Shown here: in pieces, positions 1 to 10,773 of the stretch
How positions within the stretch are numbered: the first letter of the stretch is position 1
Layout of the letters: each line of letters opens with the position of its first letter
Source: Acanthosoma haemorrhoidale
Lineage: Eukaryota > Arthropoda > Insecta > Hemiptera > Acanthosomatidae
NCBI GenBank assembly: GCA_930367205.1
Contig: OV884009.1
Location: 87,689,189-87,753,188 of the forward strand
Length of the DNA: 64,000 bases
Reading direction: 5' to 3'
Made by a program: the position numbers and the translations under genes
The notes under the pieces: model-generated
The model's database searches: none
Told to the model about the DNA's origin: nothing
Seen by the model: the letters and a program-made list of their open reading frames with translations, nothing else

Positions 1-2
1 CC

Positions 3-245
3 GTAAAAGAACGGTTAAAGAAAGCGCTCGAAGGGGGAAGATGGACACCAGAAGAGGATGTCTTCAAGATGTGCCGGGAGATAAAGAAACCCCAGCAAAC
101 GAACGGTCAGTACCCGGGAACACTCTTGGCTAGATACAATAGTATGACCGAGAAGATGAGGGAGACCGTGAGCGCGGCCGAGGTAGAAGGGTGCTCCATC
201 GACAACAGTGTGTACAGCATCAATGTCAACAACAGACTCGTCTAG
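3..245 (+). other. Unassigned open frame cut by the left edge
   Basis: An open frame enters from the left edge and runs 80 codons to TAG at 243-245. It is rich in Lys, Glu and Arg, with segments such as GGRWTPEEDVFKMCREIKK and a short C-terminus ending VNNRLV. The GC content is clearly above that of the DNA that follows. I see no hallmark motif. It could be the C-terminal end of a transposable-element protein or a retroposed fragment; it sits in what should be a Shal intron. The opposite strand is also open across this stretch, so the coding strand is not certain. Confidence 0.3.
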
Positions 246-492
246 GGCTTCCAACAGCCCATCTAAGTTTGAGGTTGCGGCCACGAGATGACGCTGGTCG
301 CGTATTCTTGCATATCCGCCTCTGCTTATTGTTCCAGGCCGCCACTCACATATATATATAAAATTTTTACTGTAATAACATGAAATCCCATTAGGGGACT
401 TTAATTTGTTTAAGTATCCCTGTGTATTGCAACTTAGGACAGGGTGTATCAAATCAATTAATCAACACCTACCCCCACTTTTTCAGTGTCAT
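246..492. other. Non-coding, no assigned element
   Basis: Short intronic stretch with a small TA run near 349-360. Its last five bases, GTCAT (488-492), are the left target-site duplication of the LTR that follows. Confidence 0.5.
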
Positions 493-1275
493 TGTCGGGT
501 CGTCACGAGGGGGGTGCCTAGTTACCCTAGCCCTAGTGACGAAGTGAGGGTTGATTAGGCTATGACCTGGACAATTGCTTCATGACGGGTCTTACTACCG
601 TACTATCTGACTACAAATTTGATAGGTATGTGCCCCGACAATGCACTTTGTTCAGGAGAAGAGGTATAGGGTATATATTGTAGGTAGTTTATGTGGTCTT
701 GGAATGACAACGAATTCACACTCGGTATCTGAGGGTAGGCGAAAACCCAAAGGCGAGTGTGAACCGGAGAGAGGCAGACTGGATTGCCGTGAGAGACACT
801 ACTAGGTAAAGTTTGTAGGGCCACGGCAACCGTTGTCCGCGAGGGAGAGGTCTCTCCCAAGGAGGTGCTAGTTTTAGCGAGACGAAGGCAGAGAATCCCA
901 CTAGGTAAGTGTGGGGTCCGACGAAGCCGGACTAAAATATAGCGAGGTTAGGAAGAGAGATCCAGAGGTTTTCATAAATGAGAAGGCCAAATCTTGAAAC
1001 ATCAGTGCAGCTGTTGTTTATAGTCCCCAGTAGCCAATGACCTGGAGTGTTATTCTGACTAACCATACCGCAGGGTTGCGGCGACGCTTGCTTGTTCTAG
1101 GTTGTGACCCACCCAGCCTCCTATCCCGCTACCTGACTCTCCCTTCAAGGGACTCAGACTATTTTTTTGCAGCTGCGTCTTTTATTGTTTACAATATTTA
1201 CACTGGTATGACTTATGGTTTGGTAATGTTATTTACATTTGTTTAAATTAATTTACAACATATTATAACCACTTT

Positions 1276-1311
<36 letters not shown>

Positions 1312-1354
1312 AGAGTATAGGGTGATTTATCTTATGTAGTTAGCGGTCGCTACA
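493..1354. mobile_element. Solo LTR, copy 1 (LTR-L family)
   Basis: 862-bp element that starts TGTCGGG and ends GCTACA, flanked by a perfect 5-bp duplication GTCAT at 488-492 and 1355-1359. The part at about 630-960 is clearly related to 52768-53110 and 63352-63720, including a shared block around GGCGAGTGTGAACCGGAGAG. No internal retroelement coding region follows, so this looks like a solo LTR left by recombination between two LTRs. A TA microsatellite (1279-1307) lies near the right end. The TG...CA ends and 5-bp TSD fit Gypsy, Copia or BEL/Pao elements; I cannot choose among them. Orientation is undetermined. Confidence 0.85.
1279..1307. repeat. (AT)n microsatellite
   Basis: Uninterrupted AT dinucleotide run inside LTR copy 1. 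Confidence 0.95.
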
Positions 1355-1359
1355 GTCAT

Positions 1360-2190
1360 TAATAAAAATAATCATTCATAAAAAATTTAAGGACGCAGCT
1401 GAGTCCACACTAGGCCTCCGTCATCCAGTGGGCTTTGTCAAAGCCAGGCCAAACTCAATGGAAATTTAGTACACTTGGTCGGCGTCTACATTTTAAGTGG
1501 CTTTTGGCTTTTATCCCATTATTGTTTTATTATCATCCTTTATTTATCATTTTTATAATCTGACAAGGACTTGACTGTGGCTAATTGATTATTTATGAAA
1601 ATGAAGACAACAAAAGTCCTAAACAACGATATTAGATGCTTCCGAGTTTTTGCAGAAGAGTGACTGATTTGGAGCAGTTCGTAAAGGATTTAATTTTGGA
1701 CGTCACTTATTCATTTGTCTACAACAAAAATCTGCAAGAGTGGCACATCGTTCCAGAAATCCATTTCTGCCTGCATTACGGTTTCTGGCAGCAAGAGATT
1801 CTTACTTTTCGTTAATCTACTTATTTACATTTCAAAACAGGTGACTATAAATACCGTACCATACTGTTTATGTTATACCAAATGTGACTGCTAGAGTGAA
1901 TCCACTTATTTTTCTTTATTTTTGTATATATATTTATATATTTTTAAAATATACATTATCACTATTTAAAACTATAGATTAAATACTCGTCATCGACTAT
2001 TATTATTGAAAGCCATTAAAACCCTCCTAATTATCTTATGTTTGCTTATTAATTGTATTAATTATTCAATGTGTTATAGCATTGAATGTTATGTTATATT
2101 TATTATTAATCTATTTATATTATTATTAATCTATACTATTATTAATAGTAAATTAGTTTAAGAATCGTTAAAGTTGCGTAATAACCGTAC
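1360..2190. other. AT-rich intronic DNA
   Basis: No coding frame or recognised repeat. Short AT-rich direct repeats built from TTATTATTAATCTAT occur near 2100-2145. Confidence 0.5.
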
Positions 2191-2269
2191 GTACGTTCGA
2201 AGGTATCTTCTTTGAGATCCAGTCGGTTCAGCGTCTCAGGCTTTTTCTCTCCTCTTTCAAACAGTTTCA

Positions 2270-2580
2270 CAGTGACTTCAAGGTGTTCAAGCGGTTGCAG
2301 TTGTCCAATTTCACAATACTAAAGCGTTGTTCAGCAACTACGAAAAAGACATTTGGTCGCTATTTCTGCCGTTTTGATGAACAAAAGGACTTTTTGTCAC
2401 TACGGGACGCCTTTTTTTTTTTTTTTTCATCTTGTTAATTTTCTGTTATTATTGTTGCGTCCTCTTGTCTACTAAGTAACCCTGGGTACAGATAAATTCG
2501 GCTTAAACCCTTCACTCTAGGAACTTCGGGACAAGCTAAGTTAATAAAAATAATTAAGGGTATACAAGAGGAAATGCAAT
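2270..2580 (+). repeat. Left LTR segment of the Gypsy-like element (approximate)
   Basis: Aligns by eye with 7050-7560: shared AAGCGGTTGCA, GTCCAATTTCAC, TATTTCTGCCGTTTTGAT, ACAAAAGGACTTT and the TTGTTAATTTTCTGTTATTATTG block. The copies differ by indels, which indicates an old insertion. The outer ends are uncertain. Confidence 0.6.
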
Positions 2581-2873
2581 AATGGGGAGGGATGTTCTGG
2601 CATTGAATAAGATTTAATTGCTTAGTTACAATTTATTGAGATGTTAATTCAAAATTACGGAAAAGGAAGCTGAATTGACCACTTACGCATGTTATATAGT
2701 ATTTAATATTTCTATTGATGGTTGGTGACGATTCGTTAATTACTAAGAGTAATTGACAAACAAAATTGTTACACATATACACACACATAACATTTTAAAA
2801 CATTCTCAACCTTCTAAAAATTGCAAACTTATAATTAAATTGATTAAACCGCGTGGTCCAAATTTGAATCGAA

Positions 2874-4478
2874 ATGTCGAATTTTGGTAGACTGACGCTA
2901 ACACAGAAGGGTGGAGACAGATCGGACGCCCAAGGTAAAACCAAGCCACTAGATAACGCGGACTCAACTATCCCCCTACAGTTGAAGGAACTAGCCAAGC
3001 GCTCCTGTTTCACAACCATCACTATAAATGTCTTCCGCCCGGACCAACAAGTATTGGCACTGCTCCAACGATTAATTCAAGACAATAAAAGCTTAAAAGA
3101 TTAATATTAATCAAATCAATGAAAAAAATTCAGAGTTGACATCAAAAATAAATCACGGTACAAATCAAGCTATATTGGAACTCGTAAATGATAAACTAGA
3201 CTGTCAATTAGAAAAGTGTGACGATAGAAAAAAATTTGCTATCGATGACTTAGGTAAGAAAGTCGAGAATAAATTGAACGAAAATTCAAATAGAACAGAA
3301 GAAGTTAGTAATGCTAATTACTAACTAGAACAAGGTTAGATAATGAAGTCAACAAAATAACAGTCTCATAGCCCTTTGTATTTAGAATCCCAAATATTAT
3401 TACTCCGCGATAAGGACGAACAAGCAGTTAACATGAAGTTCGGCAGATATTGAAAATCAAGAGAACTACTAGGTAGCAGTCCTTTTGAAATTCATTGGTT
3501 ATGTGATAACAAGTTTAGGTTACCAACAGTTAAGTAGACCAACCGTTACAATTTCTCAGAAATTTAAAGTAACTACATCAAATACAGGACAATATATAGA
3601 ACTAGATATACTCGTAGCAAAATATCTATAAGCGGGAGCTCACTCGTGCTTCTTAATTAGATACCGGACTATGAGACCTTCGTTGAAAGATTTAAAAAAT
3701 GATTTGACGAAATGCAATTCGACGATTTAATTTCTGAAAAACTCGATACCAAGAAATATGCCAATTATATGCACATGACTCCCACAGAATACTTCTCCAA
3801 AATTGTCACACGTGCAATTGAGTTTGTTCGCTAATACCCACAAGATTATTTATGTCAACGATTTTGGAAAACGATCGGCCTCAGCGTGAAAATGCAAGAC
3901 TTCAAAATGGTAGAACCATTCTCGAGATTAATAGATAAAATCGGAGAAGACGGACATAATAAAATCATGGTCAAAACAAGAAAACCCCAAACCTTAATTT
4001 AAAGCAAAACAACGATATGAAAGAAAACCCGACTCGTACCCCATAGAAATCCAAGAACTGGAGCTTCAAACCAATCTTTCCAACGGCGGGAAAACTATTG
4101 TCCACAGCAGAATTATAATCAACGCCCAATTAATCCCAATCGTCCTTATTACAACAATAATTACCAGACCAATCCTAGGAATAATCCTGATTGCCCAAAC
4201 AGATTTCAGAACGACCTAAACAACAGAGAAACGAATCAGTGCCGAGTAAAGAAAAATAATTCCCAACAATGGCGATTTCCATCCTAAGAAAACTTTATGT
4301 TCTAACGGAAAACAATGAATTCCCTCAGAAGGATAACTTCGAAATAATCCTGCACAAAGATCCTGAACAAAACCAATCAAAACACATCGAAGTGAGTGAA
4401 GTCATTAAAAGAAATCAGCTCAGAAGAAAACGTTCCAGAAATGAAATCAAATACAAACAGCATCGTAACAGCCAGTGA
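2874..4478 (+). pseudogene. gag-like relic of the Gypsy-like element
   Basis: Broken open frames at 2874-3104, 3136-3324 and 4269-4478, plus an interrupted stretch at 3660-4000 (for example FVERFKKCFDEMQFDDLI and MHMTPTEYFSKIVTRAIEFV), look like a Gypsy-type Gag capsid region. The Asn/Tyr-rich text at 4130-4260 resembles the basic C-terminal part of such Gag proteins. Several in-frame stops break it into at least four pieces. Assignment rests on composition, position after the left LTR, and the RT relic downstream, not on a diagnostic motif. Confidence 0.45.
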
Positions 4479-4714
4479 TTCTGAAATGACTTGTATTCAA
4501 AAATAATTTTATAAACAGCTTAACCCTAAATTTAATCCAGGAGATTTCCACGAGCTTGCAGTCCAAAACATGTACATAGTAACGACAATTAATACTACAT
4601 CCAAAAGAATCAGTTTACAAACAACTATTATTGTGAATTAGTTAACGACACATGAATATAATCCTTGCCATATTTATAGGAATGGTCACTCTTGAAGAAC
4701 GCAACGCTAAAATA

Positions 4715-6279
4715 CACTGACAGGCAAAAAATTCCACCCACCTGATTTTTTCATGTTTTCATCTCAAAATATTTCTGCTTTGGATCGGTCAAATTTTTTT
4801 ATGAATAAATATGTATTTTTTTTCAATTAGAATTGTAAATATAGAGGATAGTAACCGATAATCCTTGATTCAATTAAAGGACTGTCGTTCCCAATGTTTA
4901 CTTTCCGTGGAATTAAAAATGTTTATTCAGTGTCATTTGGGTTCTGGTGCAGCAAATTTCTTAGTTTTCAACTTCGATATTTTAATTTTCTCAATTTTAA
5001 GTTTAAAAATGCCTCTTCATGCTGAGGGTGTTGCACGTGGTGTGGCACTTATTGATTGATGATGGACGTTCCATTAGATATGCAGCTAATGCCATTGGAG
5101 TTCCCTATGAAACTCTACGAGACACCGTCAGGCGTTTTCGAGAAGCTGGGTCTTACCATAGAAGGGCCGGTTCTGGACGGCCTAGGGCAACAGAACCACA
5201 GGATGACCGGTTTCTTACTTTAAGAATTTTACGAAACCGGCACCTTACCGTTGTTCAAGCGGTTCATCAGCTCCAAGAAGTTTGAGGTGTGCAAATTTCT
5301 GAACGTACTGTTCGTAGAAGATTAAATGAGTATGGACTAATGGATTTTCGCCCAGTAAGAGGACCAGAATTGACCAGAACTCACAGAGTTACACGGCTGG
5401 CTTTTGCTCGAGAACACAGTCATTAGACTATGGACGAATGGTGTGCTGTACTTTTTACAGATGATTCTAGATTCGCTCTACGATATCCAGACGGGCGTGA
5501 AAGGGTGTGGAGAAGAAGAAATGAAAGGTATGCAGCCTGTAATTTCACTCAGAGCCACCCTTATCAACGTGGTTCCTTAATGGTGTGGGCTGGGATTTCT
5601 ATGGAGTGCCGCACAGAATTGGTTGTTGTTTGTGGAGGGTCTTTGACGGCCACTTGCTATGTAGATGAGATTTTGGAACCTCATGTGTTGCCTATCCTTA
5701 TCGAAATCAGCGATCATTCATTTCTAAAGCACGATAATGCACGTCCACATGTCGCTCGCATAGTACAAACGTTCCTTCATCAGCACAACATTGAGGTATT
5801 AGCCTGGCCAGCACGTTCTCCAGATTTGAACCCTTTCGAGCATTTACGGGATAACCTCGGAAGACGAATAAGAGCGCGTTCAGCACTTCCTGATACACTG
5901 CAGGACCTTGAAAGGGCTCTTCGGGAAGAATGGGCTTACCTCCAGCAAAGGGACATTTCCCGACTGGTGGAAAGTATGCCGAGGCGTCTTCAAGAAGTAA
6001 TAAAGGCAAGAGGATGAAATACGCGCTATTAAATGATCCTGTCATTAATTTCTTTTAGGATAAAAATGGTTATTTTTCAATTTTTTTTCATGTTTCTTAG
6101 CAGTTCACATTTTCATTTTAAATTTTTAAACAAAGAATCATTTAATAAACGTTAAAAACCTTATTAAAGGTAATAAAGATTTTATAAATCCCATAAATAA
6201 TAATTATTATATACAATTACTATGTATTATATACAAATACAATTTTTTTACGAGTGGGTGGAATTTTTGCCTGTCAGTG
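4715..6279 (+). mobile_element. Tc1-like (DD34E) DNA transposon nested in the Gypsy-like element
   Basis: Terminal inverted repeats begin CACTGACAGGCAAAAA and continue TTCCACCCAC; the right end at about 6252-6279 is its complement with one base less in the A run. A TA target duplication lies at 4713-4714 and 6280-6281. The 1565-bp length and TA target are typical of Tc1/mariner transposons. It carries one transposase gene on the + strand and splits the pol region of the surrounding retroelement, so it arrived later. The transposase is broken, so the copy can move only if supplied in trans. Confidence 0.93.
5009..6017 (+). pseudogene. Tc1-like transposase, broken
   Basis: Cut-and-paste transposase of about 335 codons. 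The likely start is ATG at 5009 (MPLHAEGVARGVALID). A 4-base tandem duplication (TGAT) at about 5051-5058 shifts the frame into DDGRSIRYAANAIGVPYETL, a paired-like helix-turn-helix. Two further in-frame stops are TGA 5283-5285 and TAG 5424-5426. The catalytic domain is otherwise intact: LFTDDSRF (first Asp), HDNARPH (second Asp) and SPDLNPFEHL (Glu) with 34 residues between the second Asp and the Glu, i.e. DD34E. The C-terminus ends SMPRRLQEVIKARG as in the family. Few lesions suggest a fairly recent loss of function. Confidence 0.92.
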
Positions 6280-6545
6280 TAGATATTAAAAATAAACGAT
6301 TCGTCATTTTAACAGCCAACAGTGATGTCAAATTAAATTTCAAAGGTAATATTTTTAGTAGTAGTGAACGTTTGCGGTAAAAAAATTATACCAGAAAGGG
6401 AACTTGTATTAGAATCATATTCCGAAGAAATCAATAAATTAAAAAATCTCCATCCAACTACTGGAAATAAATTCGAAAAATTAATATTAAACTCTCTAAA
6501 TAACAGAATTAAATCCCACGCACACCCCACAGATGATATTCTCGT

Positions 6546-6746
6546 ATGATCGACTACATTGAAGAACACATAAATTTATTAGAACAATCGTGTAACAAAT
6601 TTAACGAATTCAACATTACGATCAACTTTAATAAATCACAATTTTTTAAAGAAAATTTAGAATACTCAGGCTATATTTTATCACCAGAAGGAATAAAACC
6701 TGAGCGCAATAAAATTCAAAATTGGAAAATTACATTATTTACTTAA
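6546..6746 (+). pseudogene. Gypsy-type reverse transcriptase relic
   Basis: Frame reads EEHINLLEQ...NITINFNKSQFFKENLEYSGYIL then SPEGIKPERNKI. This is the stretch of Gypsy RT after the catalytic box: the EEH..HL helix, the K..F block and the YLG..VS..GI.P.. block. The catalytic aspartates upstream are lost in broken sequence. An RNase H-like continuation follows with stops (about 6750-7030), then the right LTR. It belongs to the same decayed element as the gag relic. Confidence 0.75.
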
Positions 6747-7049
6747 AACCAAATGGAAATGGACTAATGACTATAGAAAAAGCTTCAACAAAATTATTCA
6801 CCGTAAAAGTGTTATTGAACCATCCGAACTTTTCAAAAACCTATTATTAACAAACTGATACAAGTAAATATGCATTAGGTGCACAATTGTATCAAATCAT
6901 AACATATTACCACCGAAAAGGAACTGTTTGAAGCAATTATTTGGGCAACCAAGAATTTCAAACCTGCCTTCCCGGAAAGTCATTTTTAATAGAATGTGAT
7001 CATAAATCACCAGCAAACCTAAATAAAAGCAAAAACTGCTACTTTAATG

Positions 7050-7560
7050 ATTTTGAGGTGTTTAAGCGGTTGCATGTGTCCAATTTCACTATGTTAGCGT
7101 TGTTCCGCGTCAACTACAAAAAGGAAATGTTTCGCTATTTCTGCCGTTTTGATCAACAAAAGGACTTTGTCACCAGGGGACTCTAGTCTAGTATCTTCTC
7201 GGAAAGGCACTTCGTAAAACGAGCTTGCAATTTATTCTCGAGAGTGTTCAGTGAAAAATTAAATTCGGAAACATTCAGTCATAATAGTGTTTCAATCATT
7301 TATATTGGAATTTGATGTGGGGTTCATATTCATATTTGTTAAGCCTTCAATAAAAATAGTAATGAATCTTGTTTGTTTTTTTGTAATCATTTTGTTAATT
7401 TTCTGTTATTATTGTAGCATCCTCTTGCCTTTATTTTAACCCTAAAGTAAATTCCGGTTAAACTCTTCCCACGAGGACAAGCTAACTACCGGGGTGATTA
7501 GTAAATTGAGTAGCAAAAGTTAATTAAAGTAATTTGAGTAGACAAGGGGAAATTTAATGA
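7050..7560 (+). repeat. Right LTR segment of the Gypsy-like element (approximate)
   Basis: Counterpart of 2270-2580. It begins directly after RNase H-like coding text, which means integrase was deleted before or after insertion. It includes the repeat's TTGTTAATTTTCTGTTATTATTGTA block near 7392. Confidence 0.6.
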
Positions 7561-7842
7561 TATATATAATTTATTATAAATTAGCATTAAGGTTGTTTTT
7601 TTCCTAGCCCGATTGTAATGATTTGTTTATTTATATGTGTTGTTTTGTTTGGGTTTTTTAAATATTTTAGTTCTTGTAGAAAATAGTGATTTCTCAGTCT
7701 TCTTAGATATAAGGATATGAGACTGCACAATCCGATATATCAACTAAAGGCCTTCAGAGGACCGTAGCCCGTGGCATAATCTAAAGTAACATTACTCGTT
7801 TCTTTTTGGGTCATTATTTTAATGGGACCTTTTTTATTGCAG

Positions 7843-8005
7843 ATATGGTGACATGGTACCTGAAACCATCGCTGGGAAGATCGTCGGAGGAGTGTGCTCA
7901 CTTAGTGGGGTGCTCGTAATTGCTCTTCCAGTGCCAGTCATTGTGTCCAACTTCAGCAGAATTTACCACCAGAACCAGAGAGCGGATAAAAGAAAAGCTC
8001 AGAGA
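7843..8005 (+). CDS. Shal: Shal/Kv4 potassium channel, pore-S6 exon
   Basis: Exon of 163 bases between TTGCAG and GTAAGT. The first base completes a codon from the upstream exon (outside the window), then [16 protein letters not shown], the end of the K+ selectivity filter GYGD and the turret after it. Next comes S6 ([21 protein letters not shown]) with the PVPV hinge, then the cytoplasmic start [18 protein letters not shown]. This matches Shal (Kv4) rather than Shaker, Shab or Shaw. Kv4 channels form tetramers in the plasma membrane and carry the fast transient A-type K+ current in neuron cell bodies and dendrites. The sequence is intact. Frame continues into 11921-12109. Confidence 0.97.
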
Positions 8006-8724
8006 GTAAGTGGCCTGTCTTACTTGTCCTAGTTCTGTATCACAATAAAAGCATAAAGCAGTGCGTATTTTGTATCATGCTAATTAGGAAAACTGACAGG
8101 ATTATGATCCTCTCAAAAGGTAGATTTGAATTATTTTTGGCTTACATGACAGTAAGTCTCCGTTGTATCGTCAATAAAGGGGGTCGAGGCTCTAGATCCG
8201 TAGGAGAGGACGGTGGTCATAATTTAAAGTTAATAATTGGTCATATTATTCTTTAGACAAACATTCCTTGCACTTATGCTTCACTCGGTCAAAAGAACTG
8301 AGTCTCTCTATAATATGTTACTGTCCCGGGTCGCATTAAAACCTATATCTTTCTTTACAGGCTTACGCATCATAGGTATTCATTTTAACCGACTGGACCT
8401 TCACACCTCTAATCATGCTAGAGATTTTACTAATTCATAACATCCTATACCACTGCTGCCTGAACACATCATTAAATACTTATAAGAACCGCCAGTCAGT
8501 CTTTACCCATTTCATCTTATATTCTAAAGCCCCTCTCATTCGAATACATGCAAACAAACCTATACAATACCTTTATCTAACTTGAGGTATGGAAAGGTGG
8601 TTTCCTGCCACTTAAGTATCAGATCTCAATTCAAATTTCCATACTTCAGTCTCATAATCCAATAGGAAAACTTTATCTGTAATAGCTTTTATTACCCTAT
8701 TGAGGACTCTTGAAGGTAAAATTA
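8006..8724 (+). other. Shal intron, no feature seen
   Basis: Intron after the S6 exon. No repeat or coding frame recognised in this part. Confidence 0.5.
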
Positions 8725-9213
8725 TCAAAATGGATCATTGTACCTAACCGGCCGTTTCCCTGTTGATACATTTGCATATATTTGGTAATTAACTGGTTCA
8801 TTGCCACACAAACTCTTGCTGCAGTGAATAACGAGGGAAGCATGCCGCATGTCTGTGAACGTCCTTCCTATTTCATCGTGTGATAAGCGAACCCGAAAAG
8901 CTAGCCGATTTGTCAAATATAGCCCCACCTCTTGTATTCCAGCTTCTTTTCTAGCTCTGCAGTTTCAGTTTCCAAAACGAAGTTTAACAGCCGGCGACGA
9001 TTACTTATTTACCTCCAAAAGAGGTTTGTCACCTTTGAACCGTAACTGCTCATTTATCTTCTTAGTCAACTTGGCAGTGATGCCCGTCCGTACCATGTCA
9101 TGATAGTGCTCGTCTGGAAAAAAATACTTAGACAACAATAAACTTTTAGAAAGGTATTCGTTCTGTATGATGCAAGTATCTGACACGTAGTTGTTTTTCG
9201 CCTCATACGGCAT
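8725..9213 (-). pseudogene. Unassigned broken coding relic
   Basis: On the minus strand, one frame (9213 down to 9001) reads MPYEAKNNYVSDTCIIQNEY and later MVRTGITAKLTKKINEQLRF; a second frame (about 8995 down to 8930) reads NFVLETETAELEKKLEY, and a third resumes at 8928. Codon use and charged helices look protein-like across about 490 bases, so this is probably a decayed transposable-element or retroposed gene with at least two frameshifts. I recognise no family. Confidence 0.3.
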
Positions 9214-9356
9214 ATTCTATACCAATTTTTTGTTCTCCAAACCCTAAAATTTATATTAAAAACCTTCTCCAGGGAAGGGGTTTGTAATATTTTCCGTTGT
9301 AAAAGTATAATAGAATATTATCCAAAATGTATCCCTTCTTGAATCAAATAACACTA

Positions 9357-10045
9357 ATTTATCTCTAGTCATATAGATAATTCAATAGAATTTTCTCCAG
9401 AATTTTCCCCATTTGAGGTAATAAACTGATCGGGTGGTAGTGGGCTGGGTCATCTCCGCTTTTTTCTGGCTTGAGCAATGGAAACAAAATGGCTACGAAT
9501 TGTACAAGTTTGCGAGTTGTCCTCATATTTTGGCTCCACGGAATTTGTTTCGACAAAACCGTCTGTATTCCGTCGTGCCCTGGTGCTCGGTTTCCCTGAC
9601 ACCGGCGAAGAATCGCCTTGAACTGCTTCGGAGATACAAACATATGGTTTTGCTCTGTTTCTGGCAAAGGAGGTGTTAGGGAGTTGCCAGTCCAAGCCGT
9701 GATATCCCTATCGTAATGTTCGGCCAGTTGTTTGCTTGTTGCTCTGCAGTCAAAAGAGTGTCGCCTTCATGAAGGTGGACAGCAGAAGTTTTGTCTTTTT
9801 TAGTCTTCATCAGCTTCCAGAACTTTCTGTAATCGCCGTGAGCGCTACGGAGTCGCTGATTCCACTTTGCTGTCTTCCAGAGTTTCATCAAACTTCCGAT
9901 TTGCGTTCTAAGAGAATTCACAACTACCCTCGCTTGGCGATCTCTGGTCCTGTACCATTTGTTCTTCCAATTATTGCGCAAGGCAATAAGTTTCAGAATA
10001 TGGCCTAAAGGTGGTCTCAGGGTCAGTGGCATGGGGCTGTACTTT
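9357..10045 (-). mobile_element. Jockey-like LINE family B, ORF2 fragment (copy B3)
   Basis: Minus-strand fragment covering the linker between endonuclease and RT and the first RT blocks. It starts MPLTLRPPLGHILKLIALRN, matching copy B1 (MPSSLRPPPDHILKMIALRN at 57057), and runs to PAHYHPISLLPQMGKILEKI, a typical Jockey RT box, in two frames (10032-9676 and 9667-9365). It is truncated on both sides: the left end stops at ILLNYLYD before the catalytic aspartates. It contains the RT N-terminal stretch that copy B1 has lost. Confidence 0.85.
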
Positions 10046-10112
10046 GGAATAGCTGTGTTGTGTCAACCTCTTAATTACGCATAATTATAAGTTCCCCTCT
10101 TCTCGGTCCAGG
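10046..10112. repeat. Short dispersed repeat, also inverted at 60925-60990
   Basis: The stretch with TTGTGTCAACCTCTT and AAGTTCCCCTCTTCTCGG recurs in reverse complement at about 60925-60990. Both copies abut a family B LINE fragment, but in different relative orientation, so it is probably a separate repeat. Confidence 0.6.
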
Positions 10113-10164
10113 AAATATGTACTTTCTAATTCCTTTCTAATATGTTTCTATATTTTAATATTAA

Positions 10165-10273
<109 letters not shown>

Positions 10274-10773
10274 NNNNNNNNNNNNNNNNNNNNNNNNNNN
10301 NNNNNNNNNNNNNNNNNNNNNNNNNNNNNNNNNNNNNNNNNNNNNNNNNNNNNNNNNNNNNNNNNNNNNNNNNNNNNNNNNNNNNNNNNNNNNNNNNNNN
10401 NNNNNNNNNNNNNNNNNNNNNNNNNNNNNNNNNNNNNNNNNNNNNNNNNNNNNNNNNNNNNNNNNNNNNNNNNNNNNNNNNNNNNNNNNNNNNNNNNNNN
10501 NNNNNNNNNNNNNNNNNNNNNNNNNNNNNNNNNNNNNNNNNNNNNNNNNNNNNNNNNNNNNNNNNNNNNNNNNNNNNNNNNNNNNNNNNNNNNNNNNNNN
10601 NNNNNNNNNNNNNNNNNNNNNNNNNNNNNNNNNNNNNNNNNNNNNNNNNNNNNNNNNNNNNNNNNNNNNNNNNNNNNNNNNNNNNNNNNNNNNNNNNNNN
10701 NNNNNNNNNNNNNNNNNNNNNNNNNNNNNNNNNNNNNNNNNNNNNNNNNNNNNNNNNNNNNNNNNNNNNNNNN
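10274..10773. other. Assembly gap (500 N)
   Basis: Exactly 500 N, which suggests a placeholder of arbitrary size. It follows a TC microsatellite, a usual cause of assembly breaks. Confidence 0.99.

Larger units (their letters stand above)
2200..7560 (+). mobile_element. Decayed Gypsy-like LTR retrotransposon, interrupted by a Tc1-like element
   Basis: Two diverged direct repeats, about 2270-2580 and 7050-7560, share stretches such as TTGTTAATTTTCTGTTATTATTGT and blocks around AAGCGGTTGCA, and flank gag- and pol-like relics, as LTRs do. A possible primer-binding site starting TGGTGACG lies at 2723 after the left LTR. Gag-like and nucleocapsid-like text (NRPYYNNNYQ) lies between about 2870 and 4260, RT at 6546-6746, and RNase H-like text ends DHKSP near 7005, straight before the right LTR. 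Integrase and envelope are absent. Many stops and frameshifts make it inactive. Exact LTR ends and TSD are not resolved. A Tc1-like transposon sits in pol. Confidence 0.7.

Noticed and set aside
603..901. Minus-strand open frames (also at 52786-53045 and 63181-63562) conserved among three copies
   Set aside because: They lie in the LTR family core. The copies are similar as DNA and the frames have different stops and indels, so protein constraint is not shown.
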